This document shows positions 41,720-50,374 of a stretch of 64,000 nt of DNA, piece by piece. Each line of letters opens with the position of its first letter. Position 1 is the first letter of the stretch. This stretch comes from DATKDF01 sp963752045 (lineage in GTDB: Bacteria; Acidobacteriota; Vicinamibacteria; Vicinamibacterales; SCN-69-37). The notes beneath the pieces are model-generated. The model had not been told where the DNA came from. It worked only from the letters and a program-made list of their open reading frames with translations, and searched no databases. A program made the translations under genes and the position numbers. The stretch is taken from NCBI GenBank assembly GCA_963752045.1, contig CAVVWN010000006.1:50903-114902 (forward strand), written 5' to 3'.

Positions 41720-41953
41720 CCGGAAGACCCGTGGGTTGGTGTTCCGGAGCGACTTGGGAGCGGCACGATTCGCGGTAGCGCGAAGCCGCGCCGCAGGGAG
41801 GGCCGATTTCGAGGGCGACGTCCGAAAGGCCTGCGAAGGCTGGCCGATTAGGACTCGCCCGACCTGCGCCAGTGCGAAATCGGCCCGCACGGAGGCGACG
41901 GCTTCGAGTGCCGGCTCCCGGAGCCCGGAACGCCGAACCCACGGGGCTTCCGG
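41720..41953. repeat. 234-nt rod palindrome, CCGGAAG type (copy 1)
   Basis: Terminal inverted repeats of 28 nt (41720-41747 with the last 28 bases) enclose further nested stems, including a perfect GGGCCGATTTCG/CGAAATCGGCCC pair. Copies 2 (42301-42534) and 3 (54036-54268) are about 90% identical. Confidence 0.88.
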
Positions 41954-42300
41954 GATTGCGCATCCGGAACGGACCTGAACGCGCCTGGAGACCGCCGTTC
42001 GGGAGATTTCGAGCGTCCCGCGGCAAACGTCTTGCGAAGGGCGTCCAGACTCCCGCCGAGCTGCGACGCGTCGAGCGACACGCGGGAGGGCGCATTTCTG
42101 CAGGCCGGTGGTTCGCAGGCTGGACGTGCGTGATGCGGCGCTCCAGTCGAAAGCCGCCAGCTCGTCGGCTGGCGGCCAGTATCGCGTCGTGATGGCCCGG
42201 AGCGCGGAGTTTGTCGCCAAACTCGGTGTGCGCGGTAGGCAACCGAAAACGGCTCAAGCGGCTTGCAGGAAGCGCCACCGAGAAGGTGGGGCACTGGTTC
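41954..42300. other. hairpin-rich non-coding stretch
   Basis: No credible gene. It holds fragments of the rod families (TTTCGAGCGTCCCGCGG near 42008), a hairpin GCCGCCAGC/GCTGGCGGC at 42153-42176, and at about 42240-42270 the 3' half of the GAGCCGTTT element (AAAACGGCTCAAGCGG, then CTTGCAG). Confidence 0.5.
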
Positions 42301-42534
42301 CCGGAAGACCCGTGGGTTGGCGTTCCGGAGCGACTTGGGAGCGGCACGATTCGCGATAGCGCGAAGCCGCGCCGCAGGGAGGGCCGATTTCGAGGGCGAC
42401 GTCCGAAAGGCCTGCGCAGGCTGCGCCGATTAGGACTCGCCCGACATGCGCCAGCGCGAAATCGGCCCGCACGGAGGCGACGGCTTCGAGTGCCGGCTCC
42501 CGGAGCCCGGAACGCCAACCCACGGGGCTTCCGG
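42301..42534. repeat. 234-nt rod palindrome, CCGGAAG type (copy 2)
   Basis: Same termini and nested stems as the element at 41720, same length and orientation, 581 bp further on. It ends 36 bp before the stop codon of the convergent diguanylate cyclase gene. Confidence 0.88.
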
Positions 42535-42569
42535 GATTCACACCAGCGCGGAACCCGCCGTGAGACCGC

Positions 42570-43994
42570 TCACGCACCCGTCTTTTTCCAAGCTTCGAGC
42601 GGCACGACGCCGCGATCGCGCAGCTTGTTGGCCTTGGCGGCGTAGAGCGCGCGGTCGGCGGCGCTCAGGAGCGTGGTCGGCGTCGAGCCGTCGCGTGGGT
42701 AGATCGAGATGCCGGCGCTCACCGAGAGGCGGGGGTCGTCGGGATCTTCGGCGAGCCGCGCTTCCAGGCGCGAGATGACCAGGCGCGCGCCCGACTCGTC
42801 GGTCGACGGCAGCACGGCCACGAATTCGTCGCCGCCATACCGGGCCGGCGTGTCCGTCGCGCGGCACGTCGCCTTGAGCGTCTCGGCCATGCGGCACACG
42901 GCCCGGCTGCCGGTCAGGTGGCCGAATTCGTCGTTGATTTCCTTCAGGCCGTCCATGTCGAAGAAGACGACGGCGAACGGCTCGTGATGCCGGTCCGACC
43001 GCGCCATCTCCACGCCCAGCACCTCGACGAGGCGCCGGTAGTTGGGCAGGCCCGTGAGCGGGTCCGTCACGACGAGCTCGCGCAACTGCGTTTCGGCCAC
43101 CGCATACTCGGAGGCGAGCGCCGCCAGCGCGAGCGTCATCACGCCGAGCACGCTCATGAAAATCTGCGTGACGGCAAGCGCCGCCGTCGGCGTCGAGCGC
43201 AGGAACGGCCCGTAGCCGGTGACCGTGCCGATGATGGCGAGCACCGTGAGCAGGAAGACGGCCGACACCGCTGCGCGCCGGCCGACGCGCAGCGCGACCC
43301 AGAGCAGCACGGGCACGCACAACAGCTCGAGCGGGTATCCCCGCAGCTCGGGCATGAAGCCGCAGAACACGATGAGGCCGATGAGCAGAATCGCAATCTG
43401 CACCGTGGCGGCCTCGGCAAGCTCCATCGTCTTCCAGCGGCGCCGCGTGCCCTGCGCGAAGAGCATCACGACCGGCGCCACGAGGATGCCGCTGCTCACG
43501 TTGCCGAGCGCCCACACGCCCCAGGCGCCGGCGAAGTCGGACCAGTCCACGTGACCGGCAAAGACGAGCGTCGTCACGCCCACCGTGGCGCTGATCGACG
43601 TCCCGGTGACGACGGCCACGCCGGCAAACCGGAGGCTGTTGCGAGGCGCCTGTAGCGCTTGACGCCCGCCGGCATACCGGTTGACCAGATACGCGCCCGT
43701 CAGCCCTTCGATGGTGTTGCCGGCCGCCATGGTCATGACGGCGAACGAAGGACCGATCGTGGCCGCGTAGAGCAGTACCGCGCCGACGAGCACTGCCGGC
43801 CACACGCGATATCCGAACACGATGAAGGCGCCAAGGGCGATGCCGGCCGGGGGCCAGAGAAGCGAGGCCGCCGGGTGGCCGTAGGCGAAAATCAGCCCCA
43901 GCTTCCCCGTGAGCACGTAGGCGACGATCAGGCCGACCATGACGACCTGCTCACGCACCCACTGCGACCGACTAACCTGCCACGAATCCGACAT
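42570..43994 (-). CDS. MASE1-GGDEF diguanylate cyclase
   Basis: A 474-residue membrane signalling enzyme that makes cyclic di-GMP. The N-terminal half (residues about 15-300) is a MASE1-type sensor with about eight transmembrane segments (LTGKLGLIFAYGHPAASLLW, then PPAGIALGAFIVFGYRVWPA). The GGDEF domain follows: DPLTGLPNYRRLVE near residue 317, FFDMDGLKEINDEFGH near 345 and an intact active-site RYGGDEF near 392. There is no obvious RxxD inhibitory site directly upstream of GGDEF. It is downstream of the fibre-like operon on the same strand, 160 bp away, so a regulatory link to surface attachment is possible but unproven. Confidence 0.92.
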   Translation of the reverse strand: MSDSWQVSRSQWVREQVVMVGLIVAYVLTGKLGLIFAYGHPAASLLWPPAGIALGAFIVFGYRVWPAVLVGAVLLYAATIGPSFAVMTMAAGNTIEGLTGAYLVNRYAGGRQALQAPRNSLRFAGVAVVTGTSISATVGVTTLVFAGHVDWSDFAGAWGVWALGNVSSGILVAPVVMLFAQGTRRRWKTMELAEAATVQIAILLIGLIVFCGFMPELRGYPLELLCVPVLLWVALRVGRRAAVSAVFLLTVLAIIGTVTGYGPFLRSTPTAALAVTQIFMSVLGVMTLALAALASEYAVAETQLRELVVTDPLTGLPNYRRLVEVLGVEMARSDRHHEPFAVVFFDMDGLKEINDEFGHLTGSRAVCRMAETLKATCRATDTPARYGGDEFVAVLPSTDESGARLVISRLEARLAEDPDDPRLSVSAGISIYPRDGSTPTTLLSAADRALYAAKANKLRDRGVVPLEAWKKTGA

Positions 43995-44154
43995 TCTGGC
44001 CCGACCCGGACGGTGCAGGTCCTATGCCAGAGCCGGCCCTGCCGGAGGGCCGGAAAATTACGGTGTTGTTGGTTTTCGGGCCGGCGCGGGCCCGGTCGGC
44101 CGCGCTCGGGTCCCGGCCATCGCCAGTTCTGAAAGGCCGCTTTCGAGTCTGTCT

Positions 44155-44655
44155 TTACGGCTTGACCGACTCGATCCGCCAGCGGATCGTCAGCGTGTGG
44201 CTTCCGGCGCGGACCGGACCCGTGATGGGCGCAAGCGTCCACGACAGTTCCGCACCACCGGCCACCGCGTCCGCCATGCCCTGGAGCACCTCGGTGTAGG
44301 ACGTCGTGCCGAGCGTGCCCCCGGTGGCGATGGCGCCCGTCGCCGACGACACCGTCCACGAGACGGCCGACGCTGGAATCGACGACCCGCCGGGCCCGGT
44401 GAAGTTGCCGTCGGCCCTGATGCTCATGCGCACGCCACGGTTCTTCTTGAGCGATGCGCTCGAAAAGGTCACCGGTGTCGGACTGGGATTGCCCGGCGTA
44501 GGCGACGAGATGTCCGTGACGAAGAACGCGACGGCTGCCGGCATCGAGACATCCACGGTATCTGCCTGGGCCGACACGCGGTGGCCGAGCCTGCTGCCGG
44601 CCGAGAAACACGCGACGAGCGCGAGCACCGTCGCCCACGTCCGCACCCCGGTCAT
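44155..44655 (-). CDS. secreted pilin-like beta protein (paralogue 2)
   Basis: A 166-residue exported protein: signal peptide about residues 1-30, then a beta-rich domain of small residues ending in AGSHTLTIRWRIESVKP. The end and the PAAVAFFVTDIS segment align with the protein at 47435 (AGTHTLTVTWKFESIGA, PATVVFTVTDVAS), so the two are paralogues flanking the operon. Its ATG overlaps the TGA of the barrel-protein gene by four bases. No database family is recognised; size, secretion and context suggest a fibre or adhesin subunit. Confidence 0.65.
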   Translation of the reverse strand: MTGVRTWATVLALVACFSAGSRLGHRVSAQADTVDVSMPAAVAFFVTDISSPTPGNPSPTPVTFSSASLKKNRGVRMSIRADGNFTGPGGSSIPASAVSWTVSSATGAIATGGTLGTTSYTEVLQGMADAVAGGAELSWTLAPITGPVRAGSHTLTIRWRIESVKP

Positions 44656-46562
44656 CGCTTCCCGCCTTTCCCGCCGTTCCAGATGGTGGGCTTCGTTCGC
44701 GGCGTGACCAGAAAGTCCACACCGGTCGCCGGACGATCGTCGCCGAGGTCGATCTCGCGCGACGTCGCGCCCGACATGGCAAGCTCCCGCGGCAGGCGCT
44801 CGACGTCGATCGTGACGACGTAGGGGCCAGGCCAGAGGTTGTAGAAGGAGTACGCGCCTCGTTCGTCGGTGGCGATGACCCGCTCGCCCAGACGCACGAC
44901 CACGCCGGCGGCGCCTTCACCATCGTCGTACCGGCCGTTGCCGTTGCGATCCGCGTACACGCGGCCGTGCACGACGTTGAGCGGCGCGACGAGCACGTCG
45001 ACGACGCGCCGGCTGGTGCGCGTGACGGCCATCGACACGCGGCGACCGTCCCAGGCGAAGTTGGCTGGCAGGTACCGCTCGTCGAGCGAGAGGTCGTACT
45101 CGGCGGCCGGAAGCGACCGGAACTCATAGCGGCCGGTCACGTCGGTGTTGGTCGCGTAGCGGCCGAGCTTGACGCGCACGCCGGCCACAGGCTGTCCGGC
45201 ATGGTCGAGCACGCGGCCGCTGACCTCTCCGCCCCGGGCACGCGTCTCGAGATCGAAGGCGCGCGTGACCATCACGCGCACGCGCGGATCGTCGAGTCCG
45301 GTGCGGCCGCTCTGGTACGGGGCGAGCCGGCCGTAGTCGGCAACCAGACCGAACCTGCCCGGCAATTGCTGCACGAGACGCGCGCGAAACCGGTCGGCAT
45401 GGCCGAGGTCGGGAACCGGCGCCGCCACCATGACCTGCGTCGTGCGGGTGGCCATGAAAACGGTCTCGACTTCCTCCCACTGCTGCCGGCGGCCGCGGTC
45501 GTCCCACGCGGTGGCCAACTGCAGGGAGAGCCGCAGGCGCGGCCCCGCCGTGTACGTCGTCATCGACTGAATCTGCTGGCGCGCGATGGCGAGCGGCTCG
45601 TCGTCGGGCAGGAGCACCGACTCGCCCCACTCGGCGCGCTGGAAGTAGCGAAGACGGCCCGCGTCGACGTCGGCCATCACCGCCGTGCTGCTCGCCTCGA
45701 CGCCGGGGCCGGACGAGAACGTGCGCTCCAGGCCAACGTCGAGCCAGCGCGTAACCGGAAGCCGCACCGACACGACGCGCCAGTCGGACGACTCGCCGCC
45801 GGCCTCGGACCGGACGAGACCGCCGCCGACCGAGACGCCCCGGCCGATCGCCACCGACGCCCACAGGCCCCGATCGGTGATGTCGGCCGCGCCGCCGATG
45901 CGGCGCCACGATCCTTCAACCGACAGCCGCGAGAGGGTCGCGCCCGAGCTGACCATGACCGCACCGCTCGTAGCCACTTCGGTATCGACGTCGAGACGGT
46001 CGGCCACCCGGGCCTGGGCGCGATAGGTGCCCACGACGGTTTGGTGCGACGTGCGGTACCGCGGCGCGTAGACGGCAACGCCATGGCGCCACGACCGCGG
46101 GCCCCACGACAGACGCGCGCCACGTGCCGCGCCGTACAGCGACGAAAACAGATCGCCGGCCTCGGCGCGCCAGCCGGCGTCCGCATCGCCCACCACGACC
46201 GAGCCGCGCTCGACGGTGAAGCCGGCGAGGCCGTTCGTCAGGAGCGCGTCGGCGCGCACCTCGAAGCCGGCGAGCGTGCCGGCCGACTGCAGATCGAGGC
46301 CCCAGTCGGCCCCCTGCACGTAGCCGAGCCCGACGGTCGACCGGAACCGGTCGCGTCCGGCTGGCAGCACGGCGTCGGGCAGCGCCTGACGGCCGCTGCC
46401 GTCGACACGTGCCGCGCGCTCTGCCGGCGTTTTCTCCACCGCAAACGTACGCAGCGGAGCCGGCAACGCGGCCACCTGAGACGCGGCCGGCGAGGCCGCG
46501 CCCAGCATGGCCAGCGCGACGGCCAGCCCGGCCACCACCACCGGTCTACCGGCGGCCGCCAT
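44652..46562 (-). CDS. usher-like outer-membrane barrel with SdrD-type repeats
   Basis: A 636-residue exported protein. After the signal peptide (to about residue 28) comes a long run of amphipathic strands (TVGLGYVQGADWGLDLQSAG through to VMVTRAFDLETRA, about residues 70-450) with the look of a transmembrane beta-barrel. Two C-terminal beta-sandwich modules follow: GEVSGRVLDHAGQPVAGVRV (about 455) and VYADRNGNGRYDDGEGAAGV (about 545), the second with a calcium-loop-like DRNGNGRYDDGE as in SdrD B repeats. Barrel plus C-terminal Ig-like modules, next to a chaperone-like gene and two pilin-like genes, resembles the usher of a chaperone-usher system, though clear FimD motifs are not seen. Confidence 0.6.
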   Translation of the reverse strand: MAAAGRPVVVAGLAVALAMLGAASPAASQVAALPAPLRTFAVEKTPAERAARVDGSGRQALPDAVLPAGRDRFRSTVGLGYVQGADWGLDLQSAGTLAGFEVRADALLTNGLAGFTVERGSVVVGDADAGWRAEAGDLFSSLYGAARGARLSWGPRSWRHGVAVYAPRYRTSHQTVVGTYRAQARVADRLDVDTEVATSGAVMVSSGATLSRLSVEGSWRRIGGAADITDRGLWASVAIGRGVSVGGGLVRSEAGGESSDWRVVSVRLPVTRWLDVGLERTFSSGPGVEASSTAVMADVDAGRLRYFQRAEWGESVLLPDDEPLAIARQQIQSMTTYTAGPRLRLSLQLATAWDDRGRRQQWEEVETVFMATRTTQVMVAAPVPDLGHADRFRARLVQQLPGRFGLVADYGRLAPYQSGRTGLDDPRVRVMVTRAFDLETRARGGEVSGRVLDHAGQPVAGVRVKLGRYATNTDVTGRYEFRSLPAAEYDLSLDERYLPANFAWDGRRVSMAVTRTSRRVVDVLVAPLNVVHGRVYADRNGNGRYDDGEGAAGVVVRLGERVIATDERGAYSFYNLWPGPYVVTIDVERLPRELAMSGATSREIDLGDDRPATGVDFLVTPRTKPTIWNGGKGGKR

Positions 46563-47376
46563 CCGGGTCGCCGGCGCGCACGATGTCGATCTCGCGCTCC
46601 GCACCGATGTAGTGCGCGCCGCCGAAGTCGAGCACGGCTCGCACCAGATACCGGCCCGACGGCAGCGCATCGCGGGGCGGCAGCGCCGCAGCCATCACGC
46701 CTTCGACGATTGGCTCGGTGAAGACCGTCGCGCGCGGTAGATCGATCGACGCCACAGCCTCGTCGCCCTCCGGCAGGTGCCATTCGACGCGGCCCTCGAT
46801 GCCGAGGGGCGCGTTCCCGTCGTTGCGCACCCGCAGGTGTACGGCCTCGTCTCGCACGTCCAGGTCCAGAATCGACGCGGACCGCTCGACCTCCCCGACG
46901 TAGACGAACACGCCCGTCGAGACCGAGGCGAGAAACCGGACGCCCACGCCGGCCTGACCCGATTCCGGGTCGGGCACCTCATCGACCGTCAGCACGCACC
47001 AGAAGCCGCCCTCGCGCACCTCCCCTGGCACGTTCACCGTGGTGCGGACGACGAGCGTCTCGCCCGGCTCGACGACGGCGTCGACCGGGTTGACCGACAT
47101 CCATGGCGCGCACGAACGACGCAGGGTTCCGGGCGGCCCGTAGAACGACTCGCGGCCGTCCTCGCTGCGCCAGAAGTCCTCGACCTTCGCGCGGAAGTGC
47201 GTGCGCGGCTGATGGCGGTCGAGCGTCAGCTGAAACTGGCGCGTGATGACCTCGTTCGGCCGCGCCTCGACCTTGATCGATTCGAGCGTCGTGCTGAAGG
47301 CCAGCCGGCCCGGCGTTTGCGAGGCCGCCGTCACCGGTACGCCCAGCAGCGCGAGGCACACGAGTCGCTTGAGCAT
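46546..47376 (-). CDS. periplasmic chaperone-like Ig-fold protein
   Basis: A 276-residue exported protein (signal peptide MLKRLVCLALLGVPVTAA). The first domain has strands and a central block WMSVNPVDAVVEPGETLVVR then TVNVPGEVREGGFWCVL, which is the pattern of the N-terminal domain of fimbrial chaperones (a W..v.P....l.pGe. block followed by an edge strand). The second domain (about residues 165-276) is another Ig-like sandwich ending in HYIGAEREIDIVRA. It overlaps the barrel gene by 17 bp. A role in holding secreted subunits in the periplasm is inferred from fold and context only. Confidence 0.6.
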   Translation of the reverse strand: MLKRLVCLALLGVPVTAASQTPGRLAFSTTLESIKVEARPNEVITRQFQLTLDRHQPRTHFRAKVEDFWRSEDGRESFYGPPGTLRRSCAPWMSVNPVDAVVEPGETLVVRTTVNVPGEVREGGFWCVLTVDEVPDPESGQAGVGVRFLASVSTGVFVYVGEVERSASILDLDVRDEAVHLRVRNDGNAPLGIEGRVEWHLPEGDEAVASIDLPRATVFTEPIVEGVMAAALPPRDALPSGRYLVRAVLDFGGAHYIGAEREIDIVRAGDPDGGRR

Positions 47377-47434
47377 GGCGGTAGTGTCTCCGTCGAAGAA
47401 GCGGATGAATTGCAGGGAAACCGAAGACCCGCGC

Positions 47435-47983
47435 TTACGCGCCGATGCTCTCGAACTTCCAGGTAACCGTGAGCGTGTGCGTGCCGGCGCGATTGACCGC
47501 AGGTTTGGCGCCGAGCGTGAACACCAGGCCCGTCGTGGAGCAATCGGCCACGTCGGCGTTGCAGGTGGCCACCGTGTTGAACGCGCCGGCGCCGAGGGTG
47601 CCCGACGCACCGGTGGCGTTCGACCACGTCGCCGCATTCCACGTCACGTCGGAAGCCGACCATGTGGTGCCCGATCCGCCCGGGGCCGTGAACGAAGCCG
47701 CGTCGGCCTGGATGGACAGGCGGAGCTGCTTGGTCGCCGACGACAACACGATCTGGTCGATCGTCACGGCGGCGGCGGAGGCTGCCGTGGCGCTTGCGAC
47801 GTCGGTGACGGTGAAGACGACCGTGGCGGGCACGATCACGCGCGCCTGTTCGCTGACCGTAGCTGAGAACGTCGTGGTCTGGCTGGTATCCGGAAGGCTG
47901 ACTGAAGTCTGCGCGCTGGCCTGAGGCGCGCTCAGCAGAACCGCACTTCCGCACAAGGCCGTGACTACACCCCGATAGTTCAT
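47435..47983 (-). CDS. secreted pilin-like beta protein (paralogue 1)
   Basis: A 182-residue exported protein with signal peptide MNYRGVVTALCGSAVLLSAP (cleaved near ASAQ). The mature protein is rich in Thr, Ser, Ala and Val with alternating strands and one pair of cysteines in ATCNADVADCSTTG that could form a disulphide. It ends AGTHTLTVTWKFESIGA like its paralogue at 44155. It is the first gene of the operon. Likely the major subunit of a surface fibre, but no family is recognised. Confidence 0.65.
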   Translation of the reverse strand: MNYRGVVTALCGSAVLLSAPQASAQTSVSLPDTSQTTTFSATVSEQARVIVPATVVFTVTDVASATAASAAAVTIDQIVLSSATKQLRLSIQADAASFTAPGGSGTTWSASDVTWNAATWSNATGASGTLGAGAFNTVATCNADVADCSTTGLVFTLGAKPAVNRAGTHTLTVTWKFESIGA

Positions 47984-48301
47984 GATCTCCGCTCCAGATT
48001 GTGTTCGTGCAAATCGAGACAGGCAAACCAACTGGCAGCCGACCGACGCCGAGACAACAACGCTCACGCGGACCCAACCACGGGCCCGGGTGTTGGGTCG
48101 CTCGAAGCGCAAGAGCAATGCCAGCCGCCCCCGCCCCGAGACGAGCCGCAATCCCGGCTGTGTCGCCCAGCCAGGTGCCTGTTTTCGGGCGCCAATTACG
48201 AATGTGTCGGTCTCCGGCCTGGCAGACATACGGGCTCTGGAACGGCGGCGCCCCACCGGACATTTGTCTTGTGTATATGTTTTGTATATATTTTGTCCAC
48301 T
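47984..48301. promoter_or_regulatory. divergent promoter region, fibre operon / light-regulated operon
   Basis: This 318-bp gap separates two divergent operons and has no gene. The right end (48257-48301) is strikingly AT-rich and contains the three 11-bp repeats described next. Nothing distinctive was found for the leftward operon apart from its ATG at 47983. Confidence 0.55.
48268..48300. promoter_or_regulatory. CarH-type operator: three tandem 11-bp repeats
   Basis: On the plus strand CTTGTGTATAT (48268-48278), GTTTTGTATAT (48279-48289) and ATTTTGTCCAC (48290-48300) follow each other without gaps; on the minus strand each shows a central ACAAAA-like core. CarH tetramers of Thermus bind 11-bp direct repeats, and the last gene of this operon encodes a CarH-like regulator. 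The site covers the probable -10 box (TATATT, 48287-48292) and abuts the ATG at 48302, well placed for repression in the dark. Confidence 0.6.
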
Positions 48302-49549
48302 ATGAGGATCGCCATCGTCGGCACCGGCATCGCCGGCCTGACCGCAGCCCACCGCCTGCGGCGCCGCCACGAGCTGACGATCTTCGAAGCCGCCCCGTGG
48401 GTCGGCGGCCACACCCACACCGTGGACGTCACGGTCGGCGGCGAGTCGTTCGCCGTCGACACCGGCTTCATCGTCTTCAACCGCACCAACTACCCTCTCT
48501 TCAACGCGCTCCTCGCCGAACTGGGCGTGCCGTCGCAGCCGACGCGCATGAGCTTCAGCGTGCGGTGCGACCGCACGGGCGTCGAGTACGGCAGCGCCTC
48601 GCTCGACGCGGTGTTCGCCGACCGCGCGAACCTCCGGAGCCCGGGCTTTCTCGGCATGCTCAACGACATCCGCCGCTTCCACCGCGAGGCGCGAACCGAG
48701 AGCCTGCCGATGGACCGCGAAACGGTGGCCGAGTACGTGGAAGCGCGACGGTACGGGCGGCGATTCGTGGACCACTTCCTCGTGCCGCTCGGCTCGTCGC
48801 TCTGGTCGAGCCCGCCGCAGCAGTTTCTGACGTTTCCCATGCGGTTCGTCATCGAGTTCCTCGCCAATCACGCCATGCTGCAGATGGGCGGGCAGCCCCT
48901 GTGGCACGTCGTGCTCGGCGGCTCGCGTCGCTACGTGGAGCGGATCACGCGCGGGCTCGGCGACCGGATCCATCTCAATACCGGCGTCGGCCGGATCGAG
49001 CGGCACGCCGGGCACGTGCGCGTCGTCGATACCGCCGGGCAGGAAGCCACGTTCGACCACGTGGTGGTGGCCTGTCACGCCGACCAGGCGCTGGCGGTGC
49101 TCGCCGACGCCACGCCGCTCGAGCGGGAGCTGCTCGGCATGTTCCCCTACCAGAAGAACGACATCGTGCTGCACACCGACGAGTCGGTGCTGCCGAAGAA
49201 CCGGCGCGCGTGGTCGAGCTGGAATTATCACGTCCCGCTCGAGGCGCGCGACGCGGTCTCGGTCACCTACAACATGAATCGGCTGCAGAGCCTCGAGTCG
49301 GCATCGACGATCAACGTCACGCTGAACGATCACGGCACGGTTCGTGAGGAGCACGTGCTCGGGCGGTTCGTCTACGAGCACCCGGTGTTCATCACCGGCC
49401 GCGACGCGGCGCAGCGCCGCCACCAGAAGCTGGCCGCGGCCAACCGCACCTCGTTCTGCGGCGCCTACTGGGGCTTCGGCTTCCACGAGGACGGCGTGCG
49501 GAGCGGAACGGCCGTGGCCCGCGCGATCGAGGAGTTGCCGGCGAGATGA
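48302..49549 (+). CDS. FAD-dependent amine-oxidase-like oxidoreductase
   Basis: A 415-residue flavoprotein. The N-terminus IAIVGTGIAGLTAAHRLRRR is the FAD-binding Rossmann motif, followed by EAAPWVGGHTHTVDV; the C-terminal FAD contact is FCGAYWGFGFHEDGVRSG. This subfamily (often called NAD/FAD-binding or amine oxidase) travels with DUF1365 and cyclopropane-fatty-acid-synthase-like genes under light or singlet-oxygen control. It probably oxidises or desaturates a lipid; the exact reaction is not known from sequence. Its stop overlaps the start of the DUF1365 gene (ATGA). Confidence 0.88.
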   Translation: MRIAIVGTGIAGLTAAHRLRRRHELTIFEAAPWVGGHTHTVDVTVGGESFAVDTGFIVFNRTNYPLFNALLAELGVPSQPTRMSFSVRCDRTGVEYGSASLDAVFADRANLRSPGFLGMLNDIRRFHREARTESLPMDRETVAEYVEARRYGRRFVDHFLVPLGSSLWSSPPQQFLTFPMRFVIEFLANHAMLQMGGQPLWHVVLGGSRRYVERITRGLGDRIHLNTGVGRIERHAGHVRVVDTAGQEATFDHVVVACHADQALAVLADATPLERELLGMFPYQKNDIVLHTDESVLPKNRRAWSSWNYHVPLEARDAVSVTYNMNRLQSLESASTINVTLNDHGTVREEHVLGRFVYEHPVFITGRDAAQRRHQKLAAANRTSFCGAYWGFGFHEDGVRSGTAVARAIEELPAR

Positions 49550-50331
49550 CGAGCGCGCTTTACGTCGGACGCCTTCGGCATCGCCGGTTTCGGCCGCGGC
49601 GGCACGAGTTCGGCTATTCGATCTTCCAGGTGTACCTGGACCTCGGCGAGCTCGACGACGTGTTTCGAGGGCGGTGGCTCTGGTCCACGGGCCGGCCGTC
49701 GCTCGCCTGGTTCCGGCGCGCCGATCACCTCGGCGATCCGAACGTGCCGCTCGACGCGGCCGTTCGCGACATGGTGGAACGCGCCACCGGCGCGCGGCCG
49801 ACGGGCCCCATCAGGCTGCTCACGCACCTGCGCTACTTCGGGTACGTCATGAACCCGGTGAGCTTCTACTACTGCTTCGACGAGACCGGCACGCGCGTCG
49901 ACACGGTGATCGCCGAGATCAACAACACGCCGTGGGGCGAACAGCACTGCTACGTGCTGCCGAGGCGCAGCGCGCGAGCCGGCGCGGGCGTGGGCTCGAG
50001 TGCCGACGGCCCCGGCGGCCCCCTCGATTTCGAGTTCGAGAAGGCGTTTCACGTCTCGCCTTTCATGCCGATGAACGCGGACTACCGCTGGCGCTTCTCC
50101 GAACCCGGCGACCGGCTGCACGTCCACATGACCAACATCGAGGACGGCCTCGAGACGTTCGACGCGACGCTCACGCTCGAGCGCCGGCCCATCACCGGCT
50201 GGCAGCTCGCCCGCGTGCTCGTCGTCTATCCGCTGATGACGTTGAAGGTCGTCGCGGGCATCTATTGGCAGGCGTTCCGCCTCTGGCTGAAGCGGACGCC
50301 CTATCACCCGCACCCGAAACACGCGGAGTAG
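49546..50331 (+). CDS. DUF1365 family protein
   Basis: A 261-residue DUF1365 protein: VGRLRHRRFRPRRHEFGYSI at the N-terminus, LTHLRYFGYVMNPVSFYYCF near residue 98, NNTPWGEQHCYVLP near 128 and FHVSPFMPMNADYRWRF near 167, all characteristic. DUF1365 partners with FAD oxidoreductases and CFA-synthase-like enzymes in operons induced by light or singlet oxygen, including clusters tied to unusual membrane fatty acids; its own chemistry is unclear. Coupled by a 4-bp overlap to the FAD gene. Confidence 0.9.
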   Translation: MTSALYVGRLRHRRFRPRRHEFGYSIFQVYLDLGELDDVFRGRWLWSTGRPSLAWFRRADHLGDPNVPLDAAVRDMVERATGARPTGPIRLLTHLRYFGYVMNPVSFYYCFDETGTRVDTVIAEINNTPWGEQHCYVLPRRSARAGAGVGSSADGPGGPLDFEFEKAFHVSPFMPMNADYRWRFSEPGDRLHVHMTNIEDGLETFDATLTLERRPITGWQLARVLVVYPLMTLKVVAGIYWQAFRLWLKRTPYHPHPKHAE

Positions 50332-50342
50332 GCGGGAAGCAC

Positions 50343-50366
50343 GGAGGGGCGGGCTTCAGCCCGCCC
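50343..50366. repeat. 54-nt palindrome family, half copy
   Basis: GGAGGGGCGGGCTTCAGCCC followed by GCCC forms one hairpin (GGGCGGGC/GCCCGCCC) between the DUF1365 stop and the next ATG (50375). It is the left half of the element found at 51637 and 53041. Lying inside an operon, it may also stabilise or trim the transcript. Confidence 0.75.
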
Positions 50367-50374
50367 AGATTCGG

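Noticed and set aside
41405..42569. Possible protein-coding gene in the 1.1-kb gap
   Set aside because: Several frames of 100-370 codons are open, but they read through repeats and inverted copies alike and encode only repeat-derived Arg/Ser/Pro-rich sequence.
44040..44080. Hairpin CCGGCCCT/AGGGCCGG as terminator of the fibre operon
   Set aside because: The stem is only 8 bp and no T-run follows on the minus strand, so it was not called.
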